DNA from: Triatoma infestans
Lineage: Eukaryota; Arthropoda; Insecta; Hemiptera; Reduviidae
Direction of reading: 5' to 3'
DNA: 64,000 nucleotides
Assembly: GCA_011037195.1 (NCBI GenBank)
Contig: JAAEAF010002696.1
Location: 62,001 to 126,000, forward strand
Shown: positions 10,205 to 21,865 of the stretch, in pieces
Layout: every line of letters starts with the position of its first letter
Numbering within the stretch: position 1 is the first letter of the stretch
Program-made: the position numbers and the translations under genes
Notes under the pieces: model-generated
What the model was told of the DNA's origin: nothing
Database searches by the model: none
The model's input: only the letters and a program-made list of their open reading frames with translations

Positions 10205-10777
10205 TGTAATGTTATGGTGTTGGTTTGATGTTTGTAGTAGTGGTAGTGTGTAGCACGAGCGTTTTAGTGAAAAGGGGCTTATTAGTTTGCAATTTTAAAA
10301 GAGAATGAAGTTTAGTAATAATTGAGAAGTCACCACTGTTTTATATAATAAATATAATCTTTCAAATAATAACTACAAGTTAATTGATTATTATAAGCTT
10401 ATTTAAATATATTGTGAAACTGGCACTGATATTTAGAGAGCGATTCCTGAAGCGTCCTGTTTGAAGGTTGATGTGAGACTCTCCTTTTTTGAACTGAACT
10501 ATTTGAAAGCTATGGCAGACTCTATTCTTTGGAATTGCTCTCTCTCTCTCTCGCGGGGGAATTTTCTTACAAAGGTTTGGCCTAACGGAATTTAGTGTCT
10601 TTGTTTTCTCAATAGCAATGACAGATTTAATATACCTGGTTCTAAAATACACACTTTCTGAAGGTAAATTCACAGCACTAAAATAATTATAAAATATTAA
10701 CAAAAATACAATTTTGGATACTATAAAATATTCAGAAACTTTAAACTATTATTTTTCGAGTTTGTCCTTCCACTACA
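10205..10777 (-). repeat. LTR 1 (3' LTR of copy 1)
   Basis: 573 bases, TGTAATGTTATGG...CCTTCCACTACA in plus order. The ends form the short inverted pair TGTA/TACA. It is very similar to LTR 2. Confidence 0.9.
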
Positions 10778-10795
10778 TTATCCCCCCTCCTGGAG
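10778..10795 (-). other. Polypurine tract, copy 1
   Basis: On the minus strand the sequence before the LTR is CCAGGAGGGGGGATAA. A purine tract next to the 3' LTR primes plus-strand DNA synthesis. Copy 2 has the same tract at 14537-14555. Confidence 0.8.
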
Positions 10796-12420
10796 AAATT
10801 TTTCGGCACGAAAAATTTGGGAGATAATCTGGAGTTGTAGAGGCTTGGAAGTTATCGAGAGGCGTGTGTGTAACGTCTGCAAGGTTGCCGTGTGTTGTAG
10901 GGTGCAGTCATCTTCTTCTGCGGCTAACGCTGCTTGAAGGTGTGAGCGTTGCGTGGTGTTTGAATGTATTCTCAAGCGAACGCTGCGTGAGTGGGTGAAC
11001 GTTGCTGTGGTTGTAGGCTGATAGGCGAACAGCGAACACTGCTTGGCGAGTGAGAGTGTTGCTGATGAAGATGTGACTGGCAATGGGTAGACAAGGTGAT
11101 CAGTGTAGATAAGTCGGTACTGTAGGTGTGTATGTACTTTCTTGAATTAACTCTATATGGACAAAAAAAAACTCTAAGTATTTCAAAAACAATTAACAAA
11201 TAAATAAATACACAAAATACACAAATAAAAAAAATATATATATTTAATAAGCGTGCAGGATGCGCAAGGATGTGAGGATAATCGCAAAGGGTATGAGAAG
11301 ATGAAGATCTTTTCCTTTTGTAGAAATCTTGTGTTTCTGAAAATAATCATACAGAGTTATACATAAATACATTATTGTTAATTTCAATTTCTTAAAGTTA
11401 ATCATGCAGTTTTCATGCAATCAAATTCATGCGCATGCAATAACATTCATACTCATGCAATCGTGCAGACGACGAAGATTCTTGGATCTGTAAAGGAGAG
11501 GTTAAACAAATTTAAATTTCAACAAATATTAGTGTAAAAATTATTAAAGCTAAGAGGTAAAGATAAAATATCTAGCTTGAGGGGTGTGTGCAAGTATTTC
11601 GGCCGTTTCTACAGCTATGAGTTCTTTCAACTGTTTTGCGTTTTCTAGATGAGTTGAATATAACCTTGAACAATACAAGAAAATAATTAAGTATTATAAA
11701 AATATAACATTAAAATACAAATGACAGACAAGTACAAGAATAATACATATTGTTAAATTTCCTTTTAAGGCGGACTGAAAAAAAATTAATTAGTCAATAG
11801 TATATATAAAAAATTATTAATATCATCACATATTAAAAATAGCAACAAATTCACTAGGACATCTTGATTTCTGCAACATAAAATAAATTACAATTATTAT
11901 TTAAAACATATAATGCAATAATTACAAATATTAAAGCCGGAATAATTTTATGACTCGAAGTACGATAGTTTTCAGTGCTGAAACAAAAATAATATGTCAT
12001 TATTGCAACAACTTAATTAGATATAAACCTGATACATTTTTTCTTACATATAACATTTACATGTGGTGTAGTATATAAAGTTAAGAAGTGTGATATATTG
12101 AGAATTATTTCAAGAGATTATGTCAAGTATGTTATTTCAGGTGTTATGTATTGTGTGCGCGAGGTGGCACAGAAATTTTGTGGCTAGTTACTAGGGATTT
12201 TAGTGAACTTAGCGATTAGTACTAAACTAGTGCGTTTGAGTACTAGTTGAAAATTGAATGTAGGATTTATTGTGTTAGATGCGGTGCGCAAATTAATGAT
12301 TGCCCCGTAAAAATGTTTCTACAAGTATTAATTGGAAATTGCCTTTTAGTTGCGAAAGTATGAATTCGTCAGAAAATTTGGAATTTTCGACATTGTCCGC
12401 ATGCAAATGAAGGGACGTGA
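10796..12420 (-). other. Internal non-coding part of copy 1
   Basis: About 1.6 kb between the gag stop and the polypurine tract, where pol would normally lie. I see no RT (YxDD), protease (DSG) or integrase (HHCC) signature. From 10830 to 11080 there are degenerate repeats around GTGAGCGTTGCG. The rest is AT-rich. The short open frames at 10.8-11.2 kb fall in these repeats and are not supported. Confidence 0.6.
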
Positions 12421-12515
12421 TGCCATCGTTAGGTATTACCTAGTTAGACAGGACTGATGGAAGCAGGTATGATTGCGCCATAGTCATATCAGGTTTTCGA
12501 GAAAGCGACTGAGGG

Positions 12516-13732
12516 CTAACTCGTTTTGGGCTGTATTTGGAAACAATTACGAGCCGTATGTCCAAATTTTGAACAATATTGGCAAATGGGCCTATTTTGG
12601 AGGTTATTGCTAGTTTCGTTACCATTATTGTGACTATACTGGGGTCTATCTGAATAAGGGCTAAATCGCGAATTGTTTGAATTAATTCGAGGGCTATGAT
12701 TATTACTATAATATTGATTATTATTATTAATGTTATAACGATTATTATTATATACCCTACGATTGAAATTTTTTGGTACATTAAAATTGTTAGGCATTTT
12801 GCCAAAGTTAGTACGAGGTTTTGGTCTGAATTTGTTGGTGCAGTCCACGTCAAAATGTGGACCGGAACAATGGCGACAAGGTCTATTCTTTATTACATTA
12901 AATACTCTACAAGTGGTAGTTGGTTTTAATTGTGGCTTTTGACTTTTATTACGATGCGGGCATTCTCTGTGGAAATGCATTTGTCCACAGTAACGACAAG
13001 GAGATGGAGGTGTACGATTAGAATTTTTCGAAGTTACAGCGAAAACTGTGGGTTTGTTTCAGAAGCCTGAACTTCTTTTAGGGCATTGGCATAGGAAAGT
13101 GCTTCATCTAATTTTTGAGGAAGCTTCGTTCGCACCTCATTACGAAGCGGTTGAGGAAGCGACTTCAAGAATGCATCAGTGGCCAGTTTATCTAGAATTG
13201 CTTGTAAGGCCTCGAGTGGGTTGGCTTGAGCTTTTACATGAATGGCGGATTGGATATGTCTAATCCTATCCGCGAATGTTTCAGGAGACTCAGTGGGCAA
13301 GGACTGAATATTAGTCATCTGTTGTAAGAGGACTAGGGGTGTTTTCTCCTTACGAAATCGGGCTAGAAGTCGCTCAGAAATTAGAGGATACGTTATAGTT
13401 GTACCCTGGCGTTGTAATTCCGCTTTCTGGGTGTCGTAAAAGATTTTTGCAGACCCTGAGAGTCTAAGTGCTAATATTTCTAATTTGGCAGCGTCGTCCC
13501 AGCCAGAAAGACTAGCACAATGGCTAATTTGGTCTAGGAAATCTGAAACTTTGGCTGAATTTTCGCCATCGAAAGTGGGTAAACTGTTTATCAATTGCAA
13601 ATTTCTTAAAGAACTAGCTGGTTGATTGCTGGGGGTGGGAGGATTTGCTAATTGTTGCTGAGCAAGCAAATATTCTACAGCGGCGTCGATTTTCATGTTT
13701 TGTCCGTTAATTTTATACATTTTGGAAATCAA
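12516..13732 (-). CDS. gag: Retrotransposon Gag (capsid plus three zinc knuckles), one frameshift
   Basis: The capsid frame runs 13732-13034 (232 codons) from MISKMYKING. Retrotransposon gag similarity starts at about residue 50 (LPTFDGENSAKVSDFLDQI) and continues through SGSAKIFYDTQK, ARFRKEKTP and QSLPTESPETFADRIRHIQS. The nucleocapsid lies in the -1 frame down to 12516. It has CRYCGQMHFHREC, CRHCSGPHFDVDC and CQYCSKFGHTARNC, with an Asn-rich spacer between the second and third. Gag assembles virus-like particles and packages element RNA. The frame change near 13037 could be a one-base deletion or -1 frameshifting. No pol follows. Confidence 0.85.
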
Positions 13733-13949
13733 AATTCACAAGGGATAATGCAAATACAACAATTTCAAAAACTAAAATTTTTCAAATTACAAAAATGAAA
13801 TTCAATAAAAATTCAATTATGGGAAATATTTAGATACTTCCGCTGAGAAACTAATTTAAAGGTTAATAAAATTATCTGATGGATAATTTGTTTAATTATG
13901 AAATTAAAATTTTTACGTACTTGTAATTTTGTGGATTCTCGTTGAAAAT

Positions 13950-13967
13950 ATCCCACCGCTGCCACCA
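13950..13967 (-). other. Primer-binding site matching tRNA-Leu
   Basis: One base inside LTR 2 the minus strand reads TGGTGGCAGCGGTGGGAT. This is complementary to a 3' end ATCCCACCGCTGCCACCA. From general knowledge that end fits eukaryotic tRNA-Leu, whose 3' acceptor strand reads CACCGCTGCCA before CCA. The same site precedes LTR 3 at about 17586-17604. It primes minus-strand synthesis and fixes the element orientation. Confidence 0.75.
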
Positions 13968-13968
13968 A

Positions 13969-14536
13969 TGTAATGTTATGGTGTTGGTTTGATGTTTGTA
14001 GTAGTGGTAGTGTGTAGCACGAGCGTTTTAGTGAAAAGGGCTTATTAGTTTGTAATTTTAAAAGAGAATGAAGTTTAGTAATAATTGAGAAGTCACCACT
14101 GTTTTATATAATAAATATAATCTTTCAAATAATAACTACAAGTTAATTGATTATTATAAGCTTATTTAAATATTGTGAAACTGGCACTGATACTTAGAGA
14201 GCAATTCCTGAAGTGTCCTGTTTGAAGGTTGATGTGAGACTCCCTTTTTTGAACTGAACTATTTGAAAGCTATGGCAGACTCTATTCTTTGGAATTGCTC
14301 TCTCTCTCTCGCGGGGGAATTTTCTTACAAAGGTTTGGCCTAACGGAATTTAGTGTCTTTGTTTTCTTAATAGCAATGACAGATTTAATATACCTGGTTC
14401 TAAAATACACACTTTCTGAAGGTAAATTCACAGCACTAAAATAATTATAAAATATTAACAAAAATACAATTTTTGGATACTATAAAATATTCAGAAACTT
14501 TAAACTATTATTTTTCGATTTTGTCCTTCCACTACA
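13969..14536 (-). repeat. LTR 2 (shared middle LTR)
   Basis: 568 bases. It is close to LTR 1, with differences such as one fewer AT and CT repeat unit. It serves as 5' LTR of copy 1 and 3' LTR of copy 2. Confidence 0.9.
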
Positions 14537-17500
14537 TTATCCCCCCTCCTGGAGAAATTTTTCGGCACGAAAAATTTGGAGATAATCTGGAGTTGTAGAG
14601 GCTTGGAAGTTATCGAGAGGCGTGTGTGTAACGTCTGCAAGGTTGCCGGTGTGGTTGGTGGCGTTCATCTTCTTCTGCGGCTAAACGCTGCTTGAAGGTG
14701 TGAGCGTTGCGTCGTGTTTGAATGTATTCTCAAGCGAAACGCTGCGTGAGTGGTGACGTTGCTTGGTGGTAGGCTGATAGTGTGAACAGAACACTGCTTG
14801 GCGAGTGAGAGTGTTGGGATGAAGAAGTGACTGGCAATGGGTAGACAAGTCGGTACTGTAGGTGTGTATGTAGTTTCTTGAATTAACTCTATATGGGACA
14901 AAAAAAACTCTTAAGTATTTCAAAAATAATTAACAAATAAATAAATACACAAAATACGCAAATAAAAAAAAATTATATATTTAATAAGTGCAGGGATGGC
15001 GCAAAGGATGTGAGGATATAGCAAAGGGTATGAAAGATAAGATCTTTCCTTTTGTAGAAATCTTGTGTTCTGAAAATAATCATACAGAGTTATACATAAA
15101 TTTATTATATAACATTTCTAACAAAATGCAGTTTTTGAAACATACAGCAATTCATGCGCATGCAATAAGCATTCTGCGCTCATGCAATGGTGCAGTCGAC
15201 GAAGATTCTTGGATCTGTAAAGAGAGGTTAAACAAATTTAAATTTCAACAAATATTAGTGTAAAAATTATTAAAGCTAGAGTAAAGATAAATATACTTGA
15301 GGGAGTGTGCACAGGGTGAAGCCGACGTATGTTCATCAAGCTGTCTTCTTTTGCTGTTTTTAAATACCTTAAAGTAATTAACATTAAAAATAACATTAAA
15401 ATACAAATGAGCGACAGTACAAGAATATACAATTATTAAATTTCCTTTAAGGCGGACTAAAAATTAATTAGGTAATATATAAAAAAAAAATATTCAATCA
15501 CTCATCAAAAGTAACTACCGAATTCATATGGATCTTGATTTCTGCAAAATAAAAATTACAATTATTATTTAAATATACAATGCAATAATTACAAATATTA
15601 AAGCCGGATATTTTATGACTCGAAGTACGATAGTTTTTCAGTGCTGAAACAAAAATAAATATGTCATTATTGCAACAACTTAATTAGATATAAACCTGAT
15701 ACATTTATTGCTTACAATAACATTTACATGTGGTGTAGTATGTAAAGTTAAGAAGTGTGAAGATTGAGAATTATTTCAAGAGATTAGCAATGTATTTTAG
15801 TTGTATTATGCATTGTGCGCGAGGTGGCACAGAAATTTTAGTTACTAGGAATTTTAGGGAACTTAGCGATTAGTACTAAATTGGTTTGATTCTAGTTGAC
15901 AATTGAATGTAGATTTAGTTTAGATGCGTGCGCAAATTAATGATTGCCCAGTAAGAAAAGTTCTACAAGTATTAATTGGAAAATTCACTTTTAATTGCGA
16001 AGGTATGAATTCGACAGAAAATTTGAATTTTGACATTGTCCGCATGCATGAAGGGACGTGATGCCATAATTAGGTATGTTAAGGTAGTAAAGAACTGGGG
16101 TGGAAGCGGTATGATAGCCAGGTCATATCCAGGTTTCGAGAAAGCGACTGAAGGCTAACTCGTTTGGGCTGTATTGGAAACAATTACGAGCCGTATGTCC
16201 AAATGTTGAACAATATTGGCAAGTGGGCCTATTTTGGAGGTGATTGCTAGTTTCGTAACCATTATTTTATGACTATACTGGGGTCTATCTGAATAAGAGT
16301 TAAATCGGATTGTTTTGAATTAATTGAGGATATGATTATTACGATAAATTGTTACTATTATTAGATGATTATAACGATTATTATATATCTACTTGTGAAT
16401 TTTGAAAATTAAAATTCTTAGGCATTTTGCCAAAGTTAGTACGAGGTTTTGGTCGTATTTGTTGGTGCAGTCCACGTCAAAATGTGGACCGGAACAATGG
16501 CGGCAGGTCTGTTCTTATTACATTAAATACTCTACAAGTGGTAGTTGGTTTTAATTGTGGCTTTTGACTTTTATTACGATGCGGGCATTCTCTGTGGAAA
16601 TGCATTTTCCACAGTAACGACAAGGAGATGGAGGTTACGATTAGAATTTTCGAAGTTACAGCGAAAACTGTGGGGTTTGTTCAGAAGCTGAACTTTCCTT
16701 AGGGCATTGGCATAGGAAAGTGCTTCATCTAATTTTGAGGAAGCTTCGTCGCACCTCATTACGAACGGTTTGAGGAAGTGACTTCAAGAATGCATCATGG
16801 CCAGTTATCTAGAATTGCTTGTAAGCCTCGAGTGGGTAGCTTGAGCTTTTAAATGAATGGCGATTGGATATGTCTAAGCCTATCCGCGAATGTTTCAGGA
16901 GACCAGTGGGCAAGACTGAATATTAGTCATCTGGTTGTAGAGGACTAGGGTGTTTTCCTCCTTACGAAATCGGGCTAGAAGTCGCTCAGAAATTAGAGGA
17001 TACGTTATATTGTACCCTGGCGTTTTAATTCCGCTTTCTGGGTGTCGTAAAAGATTTTTGCAGACCCTGAGAGTCTAAGCGCTAAATTTCTAATTTAGCA
17101 GCGTCGTCCCGCCAGAAAGACTAGCACAATGGCTAATTGGTCTAGGAATCGGACACTTTGGGCTGAATTTTACCATCGAAGGTAGGTAAACTATTTAAAT
17201 TGCAAATTTCTAAAGAACTAGCTGGTTGATTAAAGGGGGTGGGAGGATTTGCTAATTGTTGCTGACGCAAGCAAATATTCTACAGCAGCGTCGATGGCCC
17301 TGTCATTAATCTTTTGTCCGTTAATTTTTCGGCAAGATACATTTTGGAAATACAAAAATTGCCCTCCAAACAGAAAGGTGCAATACAACACTATTTCAAA
17401 AAGTCAAAATTTTGAGTACAAGTTAAAATATTACAAAATTTAAATTCACTAAAAATTCCATATGGGAAATATTTAGATACTTTCCGCTGAGAACTAATTA

Positions 17501-17604
17501 AAAGTTACATATCAATTATCTGATGGATATTTAATTATGAATTAAAATTTTTACGTACTTGTAATTTTGGGATTCTCGTTGAAAATATCCCACCGCTGCC
17601 ACCA
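14537..17604 (-). mobile_element. Internal region, copy 2, with shredded gag
   Basis: Colinear with copy 1 along its length: polypurine tract, GTGAGCGTTGCG repeats, gag region and primer-binding site. It differs by very many one- to few-base indels. Gag similarity can be followed from about 17300 down to 16140, but frames break every few dozen bases; the longest remnant is 16759-16574 (KLDEALSYANALRKVQ). The pattern is indel-heavy rather than substitution-heavy, which raises the question of assembly error. Confidence 0.8.
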
Positions 17605-18238
17605 TGAGTATATGTTATGGTGTTTAGGTTTGTTGATGTTTAAGCAAATAAGTAGTAGTGGTTAGTGTGTAGTAGTGGTAGTGTGTTACGAGCGTTTTAG
17701 TGACAAAGGGCTTTATTAATTTAATTTGTAAAAAAAGAGACTGAAGTTTAGTAATAATTGCCAGAAGTCACCACTGTTTAATTATATAATAAACTGGATA
17801 TAATCTTTCAAATAATAACTCACATGTCTGCGTAAAGTTGATTATTATATTAGCTTATTTAAGTATTGTGAAATGGCCAAAGCTGAATTACTTAAGAGAA
17901 CAATTCCTGAATTCCTGAGCGGTCCTGGTTTGATTTAGACTCGTCCTTTTTTTTTTGAACTGAACTATTTGAAAGCTTATGGCAGACTCTATTCTTTGGA
18001 ATTGCTCCTCTCTCTCTCTCGCGGGGAATTTTCTTACAAGGTTTGGCCTACGGAATTAGTGTCTTTGTTTTCTATAGCAATGACAGATTTAATATACCTG
18101 GTTCTAAATACACACTTTCTGAAGTAAATTCACAGCACTAAAATACTTATAAAAATATTAACAAAAAACAATTTTTGGATACTATAAACAATATTAGAAA
18201 CTTTAAACTATTATTTTTCGATTTTGTCCTTCACTACA
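17605..18238 (-). repeat. LTR 3 (5' LTR of copy 2), indel-rich
   Basis: 634 bases, the same order as LTRs 1 and 2, with scattered short insertions (for example around 17621-17665 and 17818-17835). It ends CACTACA and is followed by the ATAT target duplication. Confidence 0.85.
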
Positions 18239-18242
18239 ATAT

Positions 18243-18760
18243 CCCCAATTACAACAAGAGTTTAGCAACTAAACAGAAAAAAACAACCAAAAAAAAGAAG
18301 TAAGAGTGTTGTGATCAACCAGATTGTATGATTTAATTTCACACGCAAAATCCAGTTTTGAAGTCATTGTAAGTGTGTTTTTTGGTTGTGTGTGTGTGTG
18401 TGTGTGTTAACAGAATATCTCAAGGGTTAAATACTAAATACCCAAGCATAAGACACTGGAGATGTCGGATAAAATCTATCTACCGAAGTCATATTTACTA
18501 AATGTTTTTTTTCTCAATCATTCGTGATTTTCTCGAAAACGGGCCTCCGGCGATTTTTCTTATAAACTCTCGATCCATACTATTTACATAGATAATACTT
18601 AGCACTTTTATTTGAAACACGTTTTTATAAACTGATTTTAGAGGAATAGTCAAGTGGGAGGGGGTCTGTCAATTATTTTTAAATTTAATTTGCACAAAGC
18701 CGTTGTTGGTTTTGTATAGAGCGCTCCACAAGATTGTTCAATATTACAAACAAATCCATA
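18243..18760 (-). repeat. CCGG-family repeat fragment
   Basis: Contains a TG microsatellite at 18397-18416, then CTCGAAAACGGGCCTCCGGCG and CTTTTATTTGAAACACGTTT, the order seen in minus-oriented copies of this repeat. Diverged. Confidence 0.5.
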
Positions 18761-18959
18761 CCGCAGGTTTACGTCAGTCCCAATAAACCTTGGAATATTG
18801 CAATTTTGAAAGAAATGTCTTAGAAAATTAAATTGTATTAATTAGCGTAAGAGAAGTTCTTCTTGATGTTTTTACTCAAATTTGTTTTCATTCTGTCCTA
18901 ACATAAATATAGAGATGATCGAGGAATAACCTACTTACTATACGAAGTGGTATAGTAGC
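18761..18959. other. No feature seen
   Basis: AT-rich spacer. Confidence 0.4.
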
Positions 18960-20165
18960 TGTACAGGATTGCGAAGGTCCAGAAAACTCTTGACAAAGTA
19001 CAGCGCCTGCGTGCTATGCACACGATGGGAGAATGAGGATGTGTCCACGCCAGGATTTAGATCATTCTCAATCTCACATCGCTCTCCACTGTGGTGGAAA
19101 GGGTTGCGAGGGAGGCATCCTCAGATCTCTAGATAGGGCATGTGTGGGATATAGGCTAAGCTCTAGGATCGGACACTTCCTCTGTTGCTACCTCCCCTGG
19201 AAAACCTCCTCATTTATGTATGATAAGAATATAGTTTCGTTGCAATTTTTTTTCGAACTAAGCTCGAAAAATGGGAGTGGAGCAAAGGATCTGCATGGCC
19301 AGTATTAGTGGCATGCCGACTTAATGTGTATAACCTATGGGCTAAGACGCCTTGAAGGAATTGGGGCGGTGTGTTTTGGGCCTAGAAAAGGGGAAACCAT
19401 GGGTAGTTTCCCAGTAACTCACTCCAGGCGGAAATTCACGCTACTGAAGTGCGCTCAGTTGAACCTCGAAGTAGGGAGGGAATATAGATCAGGAGAATAT
19501 TTTTTTCCCATCCGTTAGTCCAGGCTGCCATTAAGCACTGAGCTCCTATGTTTCGTCTAAACCGGTATGGGAATGCCTAGGTAAGCTTATACCTAGGCAA
19601 ATAATAAAGACATTTCTGGGTGCGGGACATGTCGGCTGTGGAATTAAGGAGGGTGACCGACACCCTGGCAAAACAGGGCCTGCATTTTCCCCTCTTCTTG
19701 GGGCCGGAAACCTTTTGTCGGATCAGCGACCAGGCAGTCTTAAAAGAAATCAAGAGGGAGAAGGTGGGGAAAAGAATTCATCTCTGGAACCCTTCTCGGG
19801 ACTGAGGCAGGACCCACGTCTGTCTGTGGTCTATACCAGAAAAGGTCGAAAGCCGCATCGTCTGAGTAAGAATAATATCCCGGAATCCTTTGACAGGTAT
19901 TGTTACTTGCGTTACAGACTCATGTGACACCAGAAAGGCGAGGCCTACAAAACTATGGCACATGCAAATTCTGTGAGTAAATAATGGAAGAAATTCCGAC
20001 ACATCCTATCCTCAACAGACGCGGAAGCTGTCCCTTCAAAAAGAAGATTTAATACCTTGCTTTACCAATAGGGAGAAGAAATATCCACCCTAGAACCCTC
20101 CAGGCACCACAGAGGGTACAATAGATCATTAATGGTTTGTAAGTGCGACCCTCAAAAAAAAAAAA
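18960..20165 (+). pseudogene. LOA-like LINE copy 2 (RT tail, RNase H, poly-A end)
   Basis: In broken frames the order is: LDKVQRL-type RT thumb at about 18985, RNase H remains at 19330-19560, LAKQGLHFPLFLGPETFCRI (the end of RNase H) near 19660-19715, a C-terminal region, and a 3' end GTGCGACCCTC plus a run of A at 20152-20164. It shares this layout with copies at 25.5-27.0 kb and 58.9-59.8 kb. All catalytic parts are broken. Confidence 0.7.
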
Positions 20166-20537
20166 CGCTATACTACCTACATATTATGATAGGAGAAGTG
20201 ATTTTCTTGTGGCCCAGACAGCGCAGCAAAAACATTGAACTAACTACATATACAACTCTTTCAATTTTAACGTCACACATTCCGCACAATTACCAAAATC
20301 AGTTTTACAAACAAAAGTTCACTAAAAGTGATACGTTTTTATATCTTTGCCATTAGCATTCTAAGTTTTTTTAAAGAAGAATCGTTATAGATGTTTTCGA
20401 AAAAATTCCAGGAACCTAAAAACTGATGGTATGAAGTTTCAAAATCGATTTATCTCAAATTTTTCATTCTAGCAATGCTTCTTGAATAACATTTCAAAGT
20501 ATTAATACCAGATATTGTAGGGAAATGAATAATTCCC
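20166..20537. other. AT-rich, no assigned feature
   Basis: Nothing recognised. The style of 20395-20480 (weak TTTCAAAATCG phrases) hints at the CCGG repeat family. Confidence 0.3.
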
Positions 20538-21554
20538 TAGGATGTCCCACTTGTTGCGCTTTCCCTCTTCCTCTCCTGTCACTTGCGCTTCCTCTTTCCA
20601 TTCAAACATGCGTTGCGCATCCTATCGAGAAAGGCTCTTGACGCATTTCAGTTGTTTGTCCGCAATTCATCCGTTCATTGTGCATTTTATCGATGGATTC
20701 AGAAGCGGCATTAGCTAGTGGTTGCAGGGTACCTGGTTTTGAAAAGTGCACCGAAAAAGAAAAAAAGCAGCGACCCTCATCTTAGAACAGTTGCAATTGA
20801 CCTAATAAGGGCTCGCCAAAAGGAGAATTAATTTACAGGCTTATCGAGACAGGAAATCGTTGAAAAACGCTTTGTTTGATGGCGCCAGCGTTCAGAATTT
20901 TCGTAACCTATATAATTACAGTTATGGTACCTGTGGTTTGATACAGTGTTGACTTGTCTTCTGCTCATATTTTTCTTCGGATGCCGCATGACAGTATTCA
21001 CCTCCTGGAAGTTTTGATCAAGGATGAAAGCACTGGTAAATTATTAAGGCTCATGGAGAGAGTTTAGTTTCCAGTGATCATGGTATGGAGACCTCTCCAA
21101 CAAGTGTCACTTCACTTCAGCCACTTTTGTAGCATATAATTTTGAATTTACATCCACAAAACTGTTTGACAGACTGAAGATCATCTATCAAATCAGTGTC
21201 CTCTTGAGTTTAAAGCACATCATCAGAATCTGCTGTCGAGATATTATTAATTATAATATAGTTTAATATATCAATTACTAATAAATTATTATTAAAAAAT
21301 AATTAAATAATATTTAAAAGTCTTAATATAATATAACCTATACAAATATCACACAATCACGTAGCGGATCCACAAGACGCATAGAATGTTAACGAAAATC
21401 CAAGTGAGTTGGATTCATGTGCGCTGTGGTGCGTCATGAAAATAAGGCCCATCACTTCCCTGAATATGCAATAACGCATGCCTCTCGTTATCACACCGTG
21501 CGCTATGACGCATGCCTCTCTTGAAAGAGAAGTTGTACCAGTGTGGACATACCC
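20538..21554 (+). mobile_element. Harbinger-like derivative, copy 1
   Basis: The right end GTGTGGACATACCC matches the intact copy at 51.5 kb. The left end TAGGATGTCCCAC is a mutated form of the same inverted repeat. Remains of a Harbinger transposase C-terminus are visible in broken frames (NFRNLYNYS..., SPPGSFDQ), and PPGSFD is typical of that family's end. Near the right end two copies of a GCATGCCTCTC-type subterminal repeat occur. Internal deletion leaves about 1 kb. Confidence 0.75.
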
Positions 21555-21599
21555 ATAGCGGAGCTTAACGCTACTGTTTTCCCAGAACCCCGACCGTCC

Positions 21600-21865
21600 C
21601 TCCCCAAGCACCAAAATTTTCCCGAGCAAATGTTTCAAATAAAAGTGATAATGATTTTTTTTGTATAGAGGAAGTAATCGAAGTTTAAAGGAAATTATTT
21701 GAGGGGGTGTCGAGAAAATCGCGAAAAACTGAAAAAATAAAATAAAACAGTAAAGTCGAACTTCCGATTACTGGATTTCGGCCGCAAATTTCATGGTCAG
21801 AAGCGGTGGTAAACAAAGTTTGACCACAAAACACGTATTTCAACACCTATCCGGTTTGACATGGT
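21600..21865. repeat. CCGG-family repeat fragment
   Basis: Reads AATCGCGAAAAACTGAAAAA, GTCGAACTTCCGATTACTGG, and related blocks known from the larger copies. Confidence 0.5.

Larger units (their letters stand above)
10205..18238 (-). mobile_element. Tandem gag-only LTR retrotransposon array (LTR-int-LTR-int-LTR)
   Basis: Three family-L1 LTRs enclose two internal regions of about 3.2 and 3.1 kb on the minus strand. The whole array is flanked by ATAT (10201-10204 and 18239-18242), a 4-bp target duplication. Each internal region has a primer-binding site, gag (intact-looking in copy 1, shredded in copy 2) and a polypurine tract, but no protease, RT, RNase H or integrase. It must depend on an autonomous relative. 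Sharing of the middle LTR points to unequal recombination or insertion of a tandem unit. Confidence 0.9.

Noticed and set aside
10778..11083. 101-codon minus frame beside the LTR
   Set aside because: It lies in degenerate repeats next to the polypurine tract, and copy 2 does not keep the frame.
12440..12853. 137-codon minus frame rich in Ile
   Set aside because: It overlaps the Gag nucleocapsid frame (zinc knuckles) in another phase, so it is a shadow.
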